The notes below the pieces were generated by a model. The model did not search any database. It had not been told where the DNA came from and was given only the letters and a program-made list of their open reading frames with translations. From Burkholderiales bacterium (GTDB lineage: Bacteria; Pseudomonadota; Gammaproteobacteria; Burkholderiales; Casimicrobiaceae), in the NCBI GenBank assembly GCA_016790165.1, contig JAEUPL010000027.1:1-64000 (forward strand): a stretch of DNA of 64,000 nucleotides, written 5' to 3'. The position numbers and the translations under genes were made by a program. This document shows positions 50,433 to 60,145 of this stretch, one piece after another (position 1 is the stretch's first letter; each line of letters starts with the position of its first letter).

Positions 50433-51917
50433 TCAGGGCATCTGGTCCATCCACACGAATGTCGCAATGCTCTCGCGCGGTAACGTGTGACGCATCGTAC
50501 GGCCCCCTTGTTGCACCGAGAAACTGCGCGGCTCCGACGCAGAGTTGCAGACTATCAACGCAATCGCACCATCAACGTTCCGGAAAGCAACCGTTTCCAG
50601 GCCATCGATAGCCGCTGTGGACTCGATCCGCCGGGCTCCGGGGCGAACGAATTTGCTGGCGTGTCCCAGGGCGTAATACTCCAAGTTTCGCGTCACCTCA
50701 CCGGTCACCGAATTCACCGTCACCACGCCGCGGCAGTCCTTGCAACCACCGAGATGCGGGCCGAACTTTTCGTCGAGCACCAGATTCCACATCAGTACGC
50801 CGCGTGCCCAGCCTCGAGTAGTGCCAATCACGATATTACGCACCATCCACGGGAGCGTTTCCGGCCAGTGTGTCTTCCACTCTCCGCCCGAGCATTCAGT
50901 GAACCAGGTGTCCTTGTCGGGGTGCATGTCGCGCACGCCGGTTTGAATCTGCACGTACCCGGCGTAGCAGTGCCAACCGATCCCGCTGACGTACTTGCGG
51001 GCGAGCGGGTTGGCAAGCACCTCCAGCGGAGCATGCGGTTCGTCCCAGTTATGATCCCACTCGATGATTTGGGTTTTCATGCCGCGCGCTGCGAGCATCG
51101 GCCCAAGATGTTCGCCCACGATCTCGGCACGGGCACGCGAGCGAATGCGCATGCCGGGATAGTCCTTGGGCTCGAAATGGGGTTCGTTCTGCAGCGTTAG
51201 CGCAAAGATGGGCACGCCCTCCGCGGCATACGCATCGACATAGCGAATCAGATAGCGTGAAAAGACATCGTAGCGATCACTTCGCAGTTCGCCCTGATAC
51301 AGGTGCGCGTTGGTCTTCATCCACGCCGGCGCACTCCAGGGTGAAGCCATCACCTGAAGTTGCGGATTCATTGCCAAAGCGCGCTTGATGGTCGGCAGCA
51401 CGTCGGCGCGATTCGCATCAATCGAAAAGTGGGCGAGGGGCAAATCGGTCTCGCCCTCAGGACGATCGTTGAGCGTGTAGTGATGACGGGAGAAATCCGA
51501 TGCACCGATGGTCAAGCGCGTCAAGTCGAAACCGACACCTCCGCCTTCACGCGTGAAGAGTTCTTTCATCAACGCTTCACGCGCCTCGGACTTCATCTGT
51601 TGCAATAGCCACGCCGACGAGTCTGTTAACGATGCGCCGAATCCGACCATCGACTGATAGCGCTTCGTGGCGTCTACCTCGATGTTTAGCGGCAACGGTC
51701 GCCCTGCGCCCAGTGGCGCGGCAGCCTGCTCGGCCAAGAGGTGCGACTGGTTGCCAGTCGTCAGCCACACCAAAACGGGGATGTCCCCTTGCACCGCACC
51801 GGATTGCGTCGTCGGTGTGAGCGTGCTACAAGCGCCGAGCAAACCGATGACGAGCGTGCCAACGCCGATGCGAGCATATGCGCACAGGTGCAGCGGCGGA
51901 AGAAACCCGAGCTTCAC
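50433..51917 (-). CDS. GH30-family glucosylhydrolase lipoprotein
   Basis: A 494-aa protein with lipobox LLGACS (Cys about 30). The (beta/alpha)8 barrel of GH30 has YQSMVGFGASLTDSSAW (about 87-103), SPWSAPAWMK (about 192-201), the acid/base Glu in LTLQNEPHF (about 240-248) and the nucleophile Glu in WFTECSGG (about 338-345). The C-terminal beta domain ends near residue 490. GH30 members of this type are beta-1,6-glucanases or glucosylceramidases. Neighbouring GH1/GH3 suggest a beta-glucan substrate. It starts at a GTG overlapping the EEP stop by 4 bases (GTGA) and is the last gene of the locus. Confidence 0.85.
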   Translation of the reverse strand: MKLGFLPPLHLCAYARIGVGTLVIGLLGACSTLTPTTQSGAVQGDIPVLVWLTTGNQSHLLAEQAAAPLGAGRPLPLNIEVDATKRYQSMVGFGASLTDSSAWLLQQMKSEAREALMKELFTREGGGVGFDLTRLTIGASDFSRHHYTLNDRPEGETDLPLAHFSIDANRADVLPTIKRALAMNPQLQVMASPWSAPAWMKTNAHLYQGELRSDRYDVFSRYLIRYVDAYAAEGVPIFALTLQNEPHFEPKDYPGMRIRSRARAEIVGEHLGPMLAARGMKTQIIEWDHNWDEPHAPLEVLANPLARKYVSGIGWHCYAGYVQIQTGVRDMHPDKDTWFTECSGGEWKTHWPETLPWMVRNIVIGTTRGWARGVLMWNLVLDEKFGPHLGGCKDCRGVVTVNSVTGEVTRNLEYYALGHASKFVRPGARRIESTAAIDGLETVAFRNVDGAIALIVCNSASEPRSFSVQQGGRTMRHTLPRESIATFVWMDQMP

Positions 51918-52813
51918 GGCCGTGCGCCAGCAGCGCGCCCTGCGAGAACCTCAATGCGCGCAACCACAGGAAAATGGTCGGACGGGTAGCGCACACCGTT
52001 TGAGTCAGTCAGCGTGGCGTACTTGTGCACGCGGACGTTGGCGTCGACAAAGATGTAGTCAATCAACGGTTCGGGTGCGGCGCCGAATTTGAAATCATTG
52101 AAAGTCTCTCTCGGACCGTAAGGTGGCTCAAGTGTCACCTCTCGCGCGTCTTGCAATACGCCACGCATTGCCTTGATCTGTTCCGTGTCGGGCGTGGAAT
52201 TGAAGTCCCCAAGGCAGATCACGGTGTCGTCGCCACGATGTTCAGCGATCCAGCGCAAGAGGAGCGTCGCCGACTCTCGCCGCGCGACGATGCCTTCGTG
52301 ATCAAAGTGCGCGGAGAGCACCAGCAGACTCCGACCCGACGTACGATCCTGCAGTCGAACCCAGCTCACGAGCCGGTTGCAACAACGCGCGTCCCAGCCT
52401 TTTGATGGCTTGTCCGGTGTTTCGCTGAGCCAGAAATCGCCGCGCGCACGCTCGGCGAATCGCGCCTTGCGAAAAAAAATTGCTGCATGTTCGCCGGCCG
52501 CCTTGCCGTCGTCACGGCCAACGCCAGCGCGGGCGTATTCCGTCATTTCTTCGAGATCGCGAATTTGCTCCGGCAAGCCTTCCTGCGTACCAAAAATATC
52601 GAACTCATGATAGCGGATCAACGCCTGCACCATAGCCTTGCGCTTCGGCCACGCATTGGCACCGTCGCTCTTGAGGTTCAGACGCAGATTGTAGGTGGCA
52701 ACGTTCAGCATTGATGACGTCGACGGCGCCCCCTGACTAGAAGTCAACGGGAGCAATGCCGCGGCGCCCAGCAGCTGCACGGCGAACCGAAATAGCATGA
52801 TCGCACGTTGCAT
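51914..52813 (-). CDS. Exported endonuclease/exonuclease/phosphatase family protein
   Basis: A 299-aa EEP-fold protein with an N-terminal signal (about residues 1-30). ATYNLRLN (about 37-44), GTQEG (about 74-78, metal Glu), HFDHEG (about 167-172), CLGDFNSTPD (about 197-206) and SDHFPV (about 279-284) mark the active site. Members of this subgroup often sit in polysaccharide-utilisation loci, where their phosphodiester or phosphate-ester substrate is unknown. Its ATG overlaps the halogenase stop by one base (TAATG), so it is coupled. Confidence 0.8.
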   Translation of the reverse strand: MQRAIMLFRFAVQLLGAAALLPLTSSQGAPSTSSMLNVATYNLRLNLKSDGANAWPKRKAMVQALIRYHEFDIFGTQEGLPEQIRDLEEMTEYARAGVGRDDGKAAGEHAAIFFRKARFAERARGDFWLSETPDKPSKGWDARCCNRLVSWVRLQDRTSGRSLLVLSAHFDHEGIVARRESATLLLRWIAEHRGDDTVICLGDFNSTPDTEQIKAMRGVLQDAREVTLEPPYGPRETFNDFKFGAAPEPLIDYIFVDANVRVHKYATLTDSNGVRYPSDHFPVVARIEVLAGRAAGARP

Positions 52814-54324
52814 TACATACCCTTGGCCGCGCAATGCTCGGCGATGAACTGCGTATGCGTTGGCATCACGTCGACACATTTGCGGATGACCATCTCGACG
52901 TTGGAGACAAAATCAATCACATCCGCTTTGCTGCGGAAATCCACAAACGGGGCATAGCCTTTGGTGCGAATACCCTGACCGTGCATCACCTGCAGCCAAC
53001 TGAACTCGGTGAACAGTTCGTCGGCCTCGCGAAAGATGCGGCCGTTGCTGCGGTAGAGATCCATCTTGTGCTGCAATGTATCGGGGATCGCCATCGTCCG
53101 GCAATAATCCCAAAATGGCGTGTCGTTACGTTCTGTCGCTTTGTAGTGCAGGATGATGAAGTCACGAATGCGTTCGTACTCAAACGTGCCCTGCCGGTTA
53201 AATTCCGCAATGTCGGCGTCATCGAATCCAGCGTGCGGAAACAGGGTCACAATGCGCGCAATCGCTGTCTGTATCAGATGAATGTTTGTCGACTCGATCG
53301 GTTCAAAGAACCCCGCTGCAAGGCCGACCGCGACACAGTTCTTGTTCCAGAGTTTCTTGCGGCGCCCTGGCACGTATTTGATAAATCGTGGCTCCGCCAG
53401 CTGCTGTCCATCGAGATTCTTCAACAGAATATTGGCAGCCTCTTCGTCACTCATGAACCTGCTGCTGTAGACGTGGCCGTTGCCAATACGATGTTGCAGC
53501 GGGATGCGCCACTGCCAGCCCGCCGGACGCGCGGTTGATCGCGTCAACGGCACGAGCGGATCCACCGGTGCACAAGGCACGGCCACCGCACGATCACAGG
53601 GCAGCCAGTGGCGCCAGTCGTCGTAGCCTGTCTTCAGCGTCTGCTCCATGAGCAAGCCGCGGATGCCGGAACAATCGACAAAGAAGTCGCCGCTGATCTG
53701 TTCACCGCTGGCAAGCACCAACTGCGTGACGAAACCATCAGTGTCACGCTGCTTGACCTCAACGATTCTGCCCTCCGTGCGGATCACGCCACGGCGTTCA
53801 GCGTAGGTGCGGAGGAATTTTGAGTACAGGCCCGCGTCGAAATGGTATGCGTAGGCAATATCCGCCAGCGGTGAAGTGGGCATGTCGGGCCGCGCAGGCA
53901 TGAACTTGCATGCGCGAGGCGCGGCGGTGTTGATCGAGTACTTGCCGAGGTCGTCCACCAGTCCTTCGTGATAGAGCCGCATCCAGTAGTGATGAAACGA
54001 AATTCCGTCCAGCGGCGAGCCGACCTGGCCGAAACCATGGGTGTAGCTGTCGCCAATTGCCCGCCAGTTGAGAAATTCAATGCCGAGCTTGAAGGTGCCT
54101 TGTGTCGCACGCAGGAATTCGGCCTCGTCGATACCGAGCGCGGCGTTGAAGTTCTTGATGTTCGGTATCGTCGCCTCACCGACGCCAATGATGCCAATTT
54201 CGTCAGACTCAACTACACGGATCTTGTACTCGTTGGACAAGACTTTGGAGAACGCCGCCGCCGTCATCCAGCCCGCCGTCCCGCCGCCGACAATAACAAT
54301 GTTTCTAACCGGGGTGATCGCCAT
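52813..54324 (-). CDS. Tryptophan halogenase-like flavoprotein
   Basis: A 503-aa protein of the Trp_halogenase family. FAD motif GGGTAGWMTA is near residues 13-22. GIIGVGEATIPNI is near 43-55. The family lysine lies in FKLGIEF (about 78-84). The WxWxIP signature is GWQWRIP (about 268-274), which marks flavin-dependent halogenases over monooxygenases. True members halogenate indoles, but many proteins of this type lie in TonB-receptor/glycoside loci of proteobacteria, where no halogenated product is known. It is co-directional with the sugar ABC genes and overlaps the EEP gene by one base. Confidence 0.82.
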   Translation of the reverse strand: MAITPVRNIVIVGGGTAGWMTAAAFSKVLSNEYKIRVVESDEIGIIGVGEATIPNIKNFNAALGIDEAEFLRATQGTFKLGIEFLNWRAIGDSYTHGFGQVGSPLDGISFHHYWMRLYHEGLVDDLGKYSINTAAPRACKFMPARPDMPTSPLADIAYAYHFDAGLYSKFLRTYAERRGVIRTEGRIVEVKQRDTDGFVTQLVLASGEQISGDFFVDCSGIRGLLMEQTLKTGYDDWRHWLPCDRAVAVPCAPVDPLVPLTRSTARPAGWQWRIPLQHRIGNGHVYSSRFMSDEEAANILLKNLDGQQLAEPRFIKYVPGRRKKLWNKNCVAVGLAAGFFEPIESTNIHLIQTAIARIVTLFPHAGFDDADIAEFNRQGTFEYERIRDFIILHYKATERNDTPFWDYCRTMAIPDTLQHKMDLYRSNGRIFREADELFTEFSWLQVMHGQGIRTKGYAPFVDFRSKADVIDFVSNVEMVIRKCVDVMPTHTQFIAEHCAAKGM

Positions 54325-54351
54325 GTTGCTTGCCTTGATGCGTTGTGTCGC

Positions 54352-55431
54352 CTACAACCGTTGTTCGGTCGCCTCATCGAAGCACGACACGCGCCGCACA
54401 TCGAAACTGTAGCGGATCGTGCTGTCTGTCCGAATGTCGCGATCATCATGCAATACCGCTGACAACGAGATGCCGTTCATGTTGATCCACACCACGCGGT
54501 GGTTGCCCATTGGCTCAACGAGTTGCACGGTTCCTGACAGCTCGCCGTCCTCGTGAATGCGGATATCCTCCGGCCGAATGCCGAGCACCACCGCGCGTCG
54601 CCCAGATCGGTGTGTATCGACCTTGAACGTTGCAGGATCGAGCGGAACCTTGACGGCAGTTGATGTGAACACCGCCCCCGAGTCACCCTCCGTCAACTCG
54701 CCTTTCAGAAAATTCATGCCTGGCGCACCGAGAAACCCCGCGACAAACAAATTCTCGGGTCGCTCATACACCGCCACGGGTGCGCCAATCTGCTGAATTT
54801 TGCCGCCGCGCATGACCACGACACGCGTCGCCAGTGTCATGGCTTCGACCTGATCGTGCGTCACATAGATCATGGTTGCGCCCAACGAGTTGTGGAGAAG
54901 CTTTAACTCACGTCGCAACTCGGTGCGCAGTTTTGCGTCGAGATTTGACAGTGGCTCGTCGAGCAAAAAAACATTGGCGTCTCGAACCAGCGCTCGACCA
55001 ATCGCCACACGCTGGCGTTGTCCGCCCGAGAGCTGCGAAGGCTTTCGCTGCAACAAGGGTTCGAGCTGCAACATGCGCGCAGCCCGCTTCACGCGCTCTT
55101 CGATCGCGGGCTTGGGGGTACCGCTTACGCGCAGACCAAACGACATGTTGCGCTCGACGGTCATCGTCGGGTAGAGCGCGTAGGACTGAAACACCATGCC
55201 GATGCCGCGCTCGTTTGGCTCGGCTTCGGTCACGTCGTTTCCCCCGATTTCGATGCTGCCCTCGGCAACGTCGATCAATCCGGCAATGCTGTGCAGCAAA
55301 GTCGACTTGCCGCAACCCGACGGTCCGAGCAACACCAGAAACTCACCCGGATTGACCGCCAGATCGAGATGCTCGATCACGGCGTTGCTGCCGAAGCGGA
55401 TGCCCAGATTCTTTACATTGACGCCCGACAC
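54352..55431 (-). CDS. Sugar ABC transporter ATP-binding protein, UgpC/MsmK type
   Basis: A 359-aa ATPase. Walker A GPSGCGKST is near residues 36-44. The signature LSGGQRQRVAIGRAL is near 133-147. Walker B VFLLDEPLSNLDAKLR is near 153-168, with THDQVEAM as the H-loop. A C-terminal TOBE/MalK regulatory domain (about 235-355) is present. It powers the two permeases upstream. GTG 55431 is favoured over a longer frame because AGGAGG lies 6 bases before it. Confidence 0.92.
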   Translation of the reverse strand: MSGVNVKNLGIRFGSNAVIEHLDLAVNPGEFLVLLGPSGCGKSTLLHSIAGLIDVAEGSIEIGGNDVTEAEPNERGIGMVFQSYALYPTMTVERNMSFGLRVSGTPKPAIEERVKRAARMLQLEPLLQRKPSQLSGGQRQRVAIGRALVRDANVFLLDEPLSNLDAKLRTELRRELKLLHNSLGATMIYVTHDQVEAMTLATRVVVMRGGKIQQIGAPVAVYERPENLFVAGFLGAPGMNFLKGELTEGDSGAVFTSTAVKVPLDPATFKVDTHRSGRRAVVLGIRPEDIRIHEDGELSGTVQLVEPMGNHRVVWINMNGISLSAVLHDDRDIRTDSTIRYSFDVRRVSCFDEATEQRL

Positions 55432-55437
55432 TACTCT

Positions 55438-55443
55438 CCTCCT
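55438..55443 (-). promoter_or_regulatory. Ribosome binding site of the UgpC-type ATPase overlapping the permease stop
   Basis: AGGAGG on the minus strand sits 6 bases before GTG 55431 and overlaps the TAG stop of the upstream permease (55442-55444). This decides the start and indicates coupled translation. Confidence 0.65.
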
Positions 55444-56377
55444 AACCCTTGACCGCACCCGCCGCTATGCCGCGCACAAACCACCGACCCGACACAAAAT
55501 ACACCAGCAATGGCACGAGCGAGGTCAGGATCGTGGCCGCCATATTGACGTTGTAGAGCCGCTCCCCCGTCGTCGTATTGATCACGTTGTTCAGTTGCAC
55601 CGTCATCGGGAGATTCTCGCGACCAGCGAACACCAGTCCGAAGATATAGTCGTTCCAAACGCCGGTCACTTGCATGATTGCGCCGACGATCATGATCGGT
55701 GTGGACATGGGCAGCATCAATTGCAAAAAAATGCGCCAGAAGCCACCGCCATCGATTCGCGCCGCCTTGAACAGCTCCTGCGGCAGAGAGGCATAGTAGT
55801 TGCGAAACAGCAGGGTCATCACCGGCATGCTGAAGATGACGTGAATGACCACAATGCCGGGCAACGAACTGAACAAGCTCGCCGCCGCCAGGACTTTGAC
55901 CAGCGGATAGATCATCACCTGCGCCGGAATGAACGCACCGAGAAGCAGCATCGCGAAGAGCCAGTCCGCCGCACGCGTGCGCCAGAAGCTGAGCGCATAG
56001 CCATTGATCGCGCCAATCAGAATGGGAAAGATCACACTCGGCACGACGATCATCACCGAATTCCAGAAACCAGTCCGAATGCCGTCGCAGGACACGCCTG
56101 TGCACACTTCACTCCACGCTGCGCGCCAGGGTTCGATCGTGAAGTGCTCTGGCAGCGCGAACAGGAACCCCTGCCTGATTTCGTCCATCGACTTCAGCGA
56201 TGTCACGACCATGATGTAGAGTGGCGTGAGAAAAAACAGCGCCGCCGCGATCAGGAACGCATAGATACCGACTCGCGCAACGTCAATGCGGCGCGCCCGC
56301 CGACGCATCGGGCGTGGCGCAACGGCGATACCGGCATCCGCTCTTTGTTGGCTTGGGTGCGTTCCCATTCTAGGCAT
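55442..56377 (-). CDS. Carbohydrate ABC permease, MalG/UgpE type
   Basis: A 311-aa inner-membrane protein with six predicted helices. The EAA loop is ELFKAARIDGGGFWRIFLQL (about 214-233). The C-terminal VSGRWFVRGIAAGAVKG is typical of MalG. An insertion with two cysteines (EVCTGVSCDGIRTG, about 93-106) lies in the first periplasmic loop. The start at 56377 overlaps the other permease by 8 bases; ATG 56368 just after that stop is an alternative. Confidence 0.9.
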   Translation of the reverse strand: MPRMGTHPSQQRADAGIAVAPRPMRRRARRIDVARVGIYAFLIAAALFFLTPLYIMVVTSLKSMDEIRQGFLFALPEHFTIEPWRAAWSEVCTGVSCDGIRTGFWNSVMIVVPSVIFPILIGAINGYALSFWRTRAADWLFAMLLLGAFIPAQVMIYPLVKVLAAASLFSSLPGIVVIHVIFSMPVMTLLFRNYYASLPQELFKAARIDGGGFWRIFLQLMLPMSTPIMIVGAIMQVTGVWNDYIFGLVFAGRENLPMTVQLNNVINTTTGERLYNVNMAATILTSLVPLLVYFVSGRWFVRGIAAGAVKG

Positions 56378-57284
56378 CGTTCCTTCTTGCGCCGGCACGG
56401 CTGCGCACGACCATGAACGGCACCACCAGTGCAATGACGGTAAGCAACAACACGATCGATCCGGCCGAAGCGATGGCGATATTGGCGCGGCCAAACAGAT
56501 GATCCATGATGAATTTTGCCGGTACGTCGCTCGCGGTACCCGGTCCCCCCTGCGTCATCGACACCACCACATCAAACACCTTTACGACACCAGTGAACAG
56601 GAGGATGAACACCGTCGCAACCGTTGGCCCCATCATCGGCAGAACGATCGAAAGATACACGCGCCATGGGGGAATGCCGTCGACTCGCGCCGCTTTCCAG
56701 ATGTCGTCGTCGATACCACGTAGCCCGGCAAGCATTAGCGCCATGACCAGGCCCGCCCCTTGCCACACGGCCGCGATCACGATCGTATAAATCACGCGAT
56801 CTTGGTCGACAATCCAGTCGAAGGCGAACTCCGCAAATCCCACTTGCCGCACCGCTTGCTGCAATCCACTTTCTGGATTCAATAGCCACTGCCACACGAG
56901 CCCGGTCGCAACAAACGACATCGCATAGGGGTACAGGAAGATCGTGCGCAACACGCCTTCGCCACGCACTTTCTGGTCGATAAACACGGCCAGGAGAAAC
57001 CCGATCACCATGCACGCGAGCAGAAACAGCACCCCGTAGACGGCAAGGTTTTGCAGCGACATGAGCCAGCGTTCGTTGTCGAACAGTCGCTCATACTGTT
57101 GTAGCCCGACGAAGTCGTACTGCGGGAACGTGCGCGAACTCGACAACGACACGCGGATCGACCAAAGCGTCGTGCCGAGATAACCGACCAGCACCGTAAG
57201 CACCATCGGCAGCAGCGCCGACCAGATGACGGCGTGGCGCCAAAGTGGTCGCCGCGGCTTGCGCGGTGTGCTGGTCGAATTCAA
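56370..57284 (-). CDS. Carbohydrate ABC permease, MalF/UgpA type
   Basis: A 304-aa inner-membrane protein with six predicted helices. The EAA loop is DIWKAARVDGIPPWRVYLSI (about 200-219). VGLQQYERLFDNERW (about 58-72) is a family block. Together with the MalG-type partner it forms the import channel for the sugar taken up by this locus. Confidence 0.9.
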   Translation of the reverse strand: MNSTSTPRKPRRPLWRHAVIWSALLPMVLTVLVGYLGTTLWSIRVSLSSSRTFPQYDFVGLQQYERLFDNERWLMSLQNLAVYGVLFLLACMVIGFLLAVFIDQKVRGEGVLRTIFLYPYAMSFVATGLVWQWLLNPESGLQQAVRQVGFAEFAFDWIVDQDRVIYTIVIAAVWQGAGLVMALMLAGLRGIDDDIWKAARVDGIPPWRVYLSIVLPMMGPTVATVFILLFTGVVKVFDVVVSMTQGGPGTASDVPAKFIMDHLFGRANIAIASAGSIVLLLTVIALVVPFMVVRSRAGARRNDA

Positions 57285-57347
57285 CGATGGCCCCGTACGG
57301 TGTCAATCATGGCGCGATAGGCGACGCACTGCGCCGAAGGGAAGTCA

Positions 57348-58592
57348 TCATCGTTGCTTCAGCGCGCTGGCGATGTCTTTTTGCACTTTCTCGACCGGAA
57401 CATTTCGGTTCCAGTACGCGGTGAGAATGTCAGAGAGTGCGCCATTCTGGTCAGGGCTCAAATAAATCTCGCCATTGCCGAGGTGGCGCGACTTGTCCTT
57501 CATGATGGCAAGGCCCTGTTGAGCACACACATCCATTTTTGACGCATCGACATCCGTGCGAATGGGGATTGAACCCTTCTTGATATTGAATGCCACCTGT
57601 GTCGCCGGAGCCGTGATTACGCCCGCAATGGCGAGTTGTGCCTTGATCGCTGCGGGATCCTTGGTTTTCGGGAACACGAACACATCACCCTGAATCACGT
57701 AGGGTGAATTGGCGCCAAAACCGGGAATGCAGCCGAAATCCTTGCCGGCAGTTTGTCCGGCTTGACTGAATTCGCCTTTTGCCCAATCACCCATGAACTG
57801 GACGCCCGCCTTGCCGGTAATCAGCATTGCGGTGGCATCGTTCCAGTTGCGTCCGGGCGATCCCTTGTCGACATAGCCCTGCAAGCGCTTGTAGGTGGTC
57901 AGCACGTTCTTGAAAGCGTCGGATTGAATGGCTTTCGCGTCGCGGTCGCGCAATATCTTGAGATACAGCTCCCGTCCGCCGACGTTGATCAGGACGGCAG
58001 TGAAAACAATGTTGTCCTGCCACGACTGACCACCATGCGCGAGCGGCACGAGTCCGGCAGCTCTCAATTTGTCGAGCGCGACGAACAGCTCATCCATGGT
58101 CTTGGGTTCCGCCGTGATGCCCGCCTTCTTGAAGGCGGCCTTGGAATACCAAATCCACGCCGGCATGTGGATATTCACCGGCGCCGCGTAGTAGTGTCCC
58201 TTGACGCGAATGACATTGAGCACTGTTTCGGGTAGAAACTTCTCCCATCCCTCGCGCGCGGCGACCTCGTCAATCGGATTCAACATGCCCTGCTCAACCA
58301 GGTCGAGAAACTGCTTCGATGTATTGAACTGCGCGGCAGTCGGTGGATTGCCACCGACGATGCGATTGATCGCAACCGAACGCGCCTGTTCGCCCAGTGC
58401 AACAGCGTTGTCGACCCAGACGCCGCCGCTGGCGCGATAACCATCGGCGAGCGTCTTGACCGCCGCCGACTCGCCGCCGGACGTCCACCAGTGGATGACC
58501 TCCGCCTTGAAGGGTGCGGCGGTCGACTGTGCGTTGGCCTGTGTTGCGAGGGCTAGCGCCAGAGTTGAGGCAACGAGCGAGAATGTTTTCAT
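57348..58592 (-). CDS. Carbohydrate ABC transporter substrate-binding protein
   Basis: A 414-aa periplasmic protein, SBP family 1. The signal peptide ends near residue 22 (ATQANAQ). VIHWWTSGGESAAVKTLADGY (cited in part) is the family N-terminus. NWNDATAMLITGKAGVQFMGDWAKG-type block (GKAGVQFMGDWAKGEF) is near 248-263. It delivers a mono- or oligosaccharide to the MalFG-type permeases. The second ATG (58592) is preferred because GGAG sits 8 bases before it. Confidence 0.92.
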   Translation of the reverse strand: MKTFSLVASTLALALATQANAQSTAAPFKAEVIHWWTSGGESAAVKTLADGYRASGGVWVDNAVALGEQARSVAINRIVGGNPPTAAQFNTSKQFLDLVEQGMLNPIDEVAAREGWEKFLPETVLNVIRVKGHYYAAPVNIHMPAWIWYSKAAFKKAGITAEPKTMDELFVALDKLRAAGLVPLAHGGQSWQDNIVFTAVLINVGGRELYLKILRDRDAKAIQSDAFKNVLTTYKRLQGYVDKGSPGRNWNDATAMLITGKAGVQFMGDWAKGEFSQAGQTAGKDFGCIPGFGANSPYVIQGDVFVFPKTKDPAAIKAQLAIAGVITAPATQVAFNIKKGSIPIRTDVDASKMDVCAQQGLAIMKDKSRHLGNGEIYLSPDQNGALSDILTAYWNRNVPVEKVQKDIASALKQR

Positions 58593-58664
58593 TGGCATTT
58601 CTCCACTAGATCACTGCAATGTGAGAAGACATGTTCTTTTACGTGCATGCGCGCCGCGACACCC

Positions 58665-60029
58665 CTACCTGCCATGCAGAAACCGTGCGTACCAATGGCC
58701 ACTGGCTTTCAATGTGCGCTTCTGCGTGGCATAGTCAACGTAGGTGAGGCCAAATCGGCGGACATAGCCCTCCGCCCATTCGAAGTTATCGAGCAGACTC
58801 CATGCAAAGTAGCCCTTGAGCGCCACACCTCGCGCCAGCGCCTCACGTGCAGCAATCAGATGACGGACGAGATAGCGGCGCCGCTCGATGTCGTCCACGC
58901 TGCCATCGGGCAACACCACATCGTCAAACGTGCTGCCGTTTTCTGTGATGTAGATTGCGTTCGGATTCCAGTCGCGCTGAATGCGATCGAGCAGCGTTAC
59001 CATGCCATCGGGGGAAACCTCCCAACCGAATGCCGTACGCTCCGCATTGGCCCGCTCGATGACACGCGTGTTGATCGGGCGAACGCCTGGGGCGTCCGTC
59101 ACGACCTCCGGAAAGTAGTAGTTCACACCGAGAAAATCGGTGGGCGTTGCCATCGCTGAAAAGTCGCCTTCGAGAACCTCGGGCGCGTTGCGGCCCAACA
59201 GCGCCGTGACATCCGCCGGATAGCCGCGACCATAGAGCGGGTCGAGAAACCAGCGATTGCGTGAACCGTCATGGCGCCAGGCTGCGGCGGCATCAGCCGC
59301 ACTGTCCGTCGCCGGAACAATCGGGTGGAGACTTAGTGTGATGCCGACCTTCGCGTTCGGCACGTTGCTGCGAACAACCGGCACGGCAAGGCCATGCGAG
59401 ACGAGCAGGTGATGGCATACCTGCATCGAGGTTTTGAAGTCACGCACACCCGGTGCGTGGGTGCCTTCGTGGTGTCCGAGGAATGCAGTGCACCATGGCT
59501 CGTTGTGAGTAATCCAGTGCTTAACGCGATCACCGAAGCGCCGCGTGACGCTATCGGTGTAGGCGACAAATGCGTCCATCGTTGCCCGGTTCGCCCAGCC
59601 GCCCTCGTACTGCAACGCTTGCGGCAAGTCCCAGTGATAGAGCGTCGCCCACGGTTGCAAGCCACGTTCCAGCATGCCGTCGATCAGGCGCGAGTAAAAG
59701 TCAATGCCCTTTTGATTGGGCTGTGCACCGCGGCCGTCGGGGAAGATACGCGGCCAAGCGATGGAAAAGCGGTAGCTATTTACGCCAAGGTGTCGCGCCA
59801 GATCCATGTCCTCCGGCCAGCGGTGGTAGTGATCACATGCCACCGAGCCATCCGAGCCGTCCCGAATACGGCCGGGCGTGGCGCAAAAGCGATCCCAAAT
59901 TGACTCGCCACGCCCATCCTCCTGATTGGCACCTTCGATCTGGAACGAAGCGGTGGAGCAACCCCACAAAAAGTCAGCGGGAAATTCGCCGCGTTGAATC
60001 GTCGGAAGGTTGAGAGTGCTTTCAGACAT
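58665..60029 (-). CDS. GH1 beta-glucosidase
   Basis: A 454-aa cytoplasmic enzyme (no signal peptide). GH1 N-terminal signature FLWGCSTASFQIEGA is near residues 20-34. Acid/base Glu lies in THNEPW (about 173-178). Nucleophile Glu lies in IYITENGS (about 356-363). EGYVRRFGLTYVDY is near 415-430. It hydrolyses beta-glucosides, probably the product imported by the adjacent ABC transporter. Confidence 0.95.
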   Translation of the reverse strand: MSESTLNLPTIQRGEFPADFLWGCSTASFQIEGANQEDGRGESIWDRFCATPGRIRDGSDGSVACDHYHRWPEDMDLARHLGVNSYRFSIAWPRIFPDGRGAQPNQKGIDFYSRLIDGMLERGLQPWATLYHWDLPQALQYEGGWANRATMDAFVAYTDSVTRRFGDRVKHWITHNEPWCTAFLGHHEGTHAPGVRDFKTSMQVCHHLLVSHGLAVPVVRSNVPNAKVGITLSLHPIVPATDSAADAAAAWRHDGSRNRWFLDPLYGRGYPADVTALLGRNAPEVLEGDFSAMATPTDFLGVNYYFPEVVTDAPGVRPINTRVIERANAERTAFGWEVSPDGMVTLLDRIQRDWNPNAIYITENGSTFDDVVLPDGSVDDIERRRYLVRHLIAAREALARGVALKGYFAWSLLDNFEWAEGYVRRFGLTYVDYATQKRTLKASGHWYARFLHGR

Positions 60030-60145
60030 GCGTAGTGGGACTGCGGGTACTGGATTGAGGAAGGGATTGTTGGCGTTGTTGCCCAAGGTTCGACAATCTC
60101 GTCAAGAACGGTGACGAGTCGAGGCCGTTTGGAGGCAGGTGCATA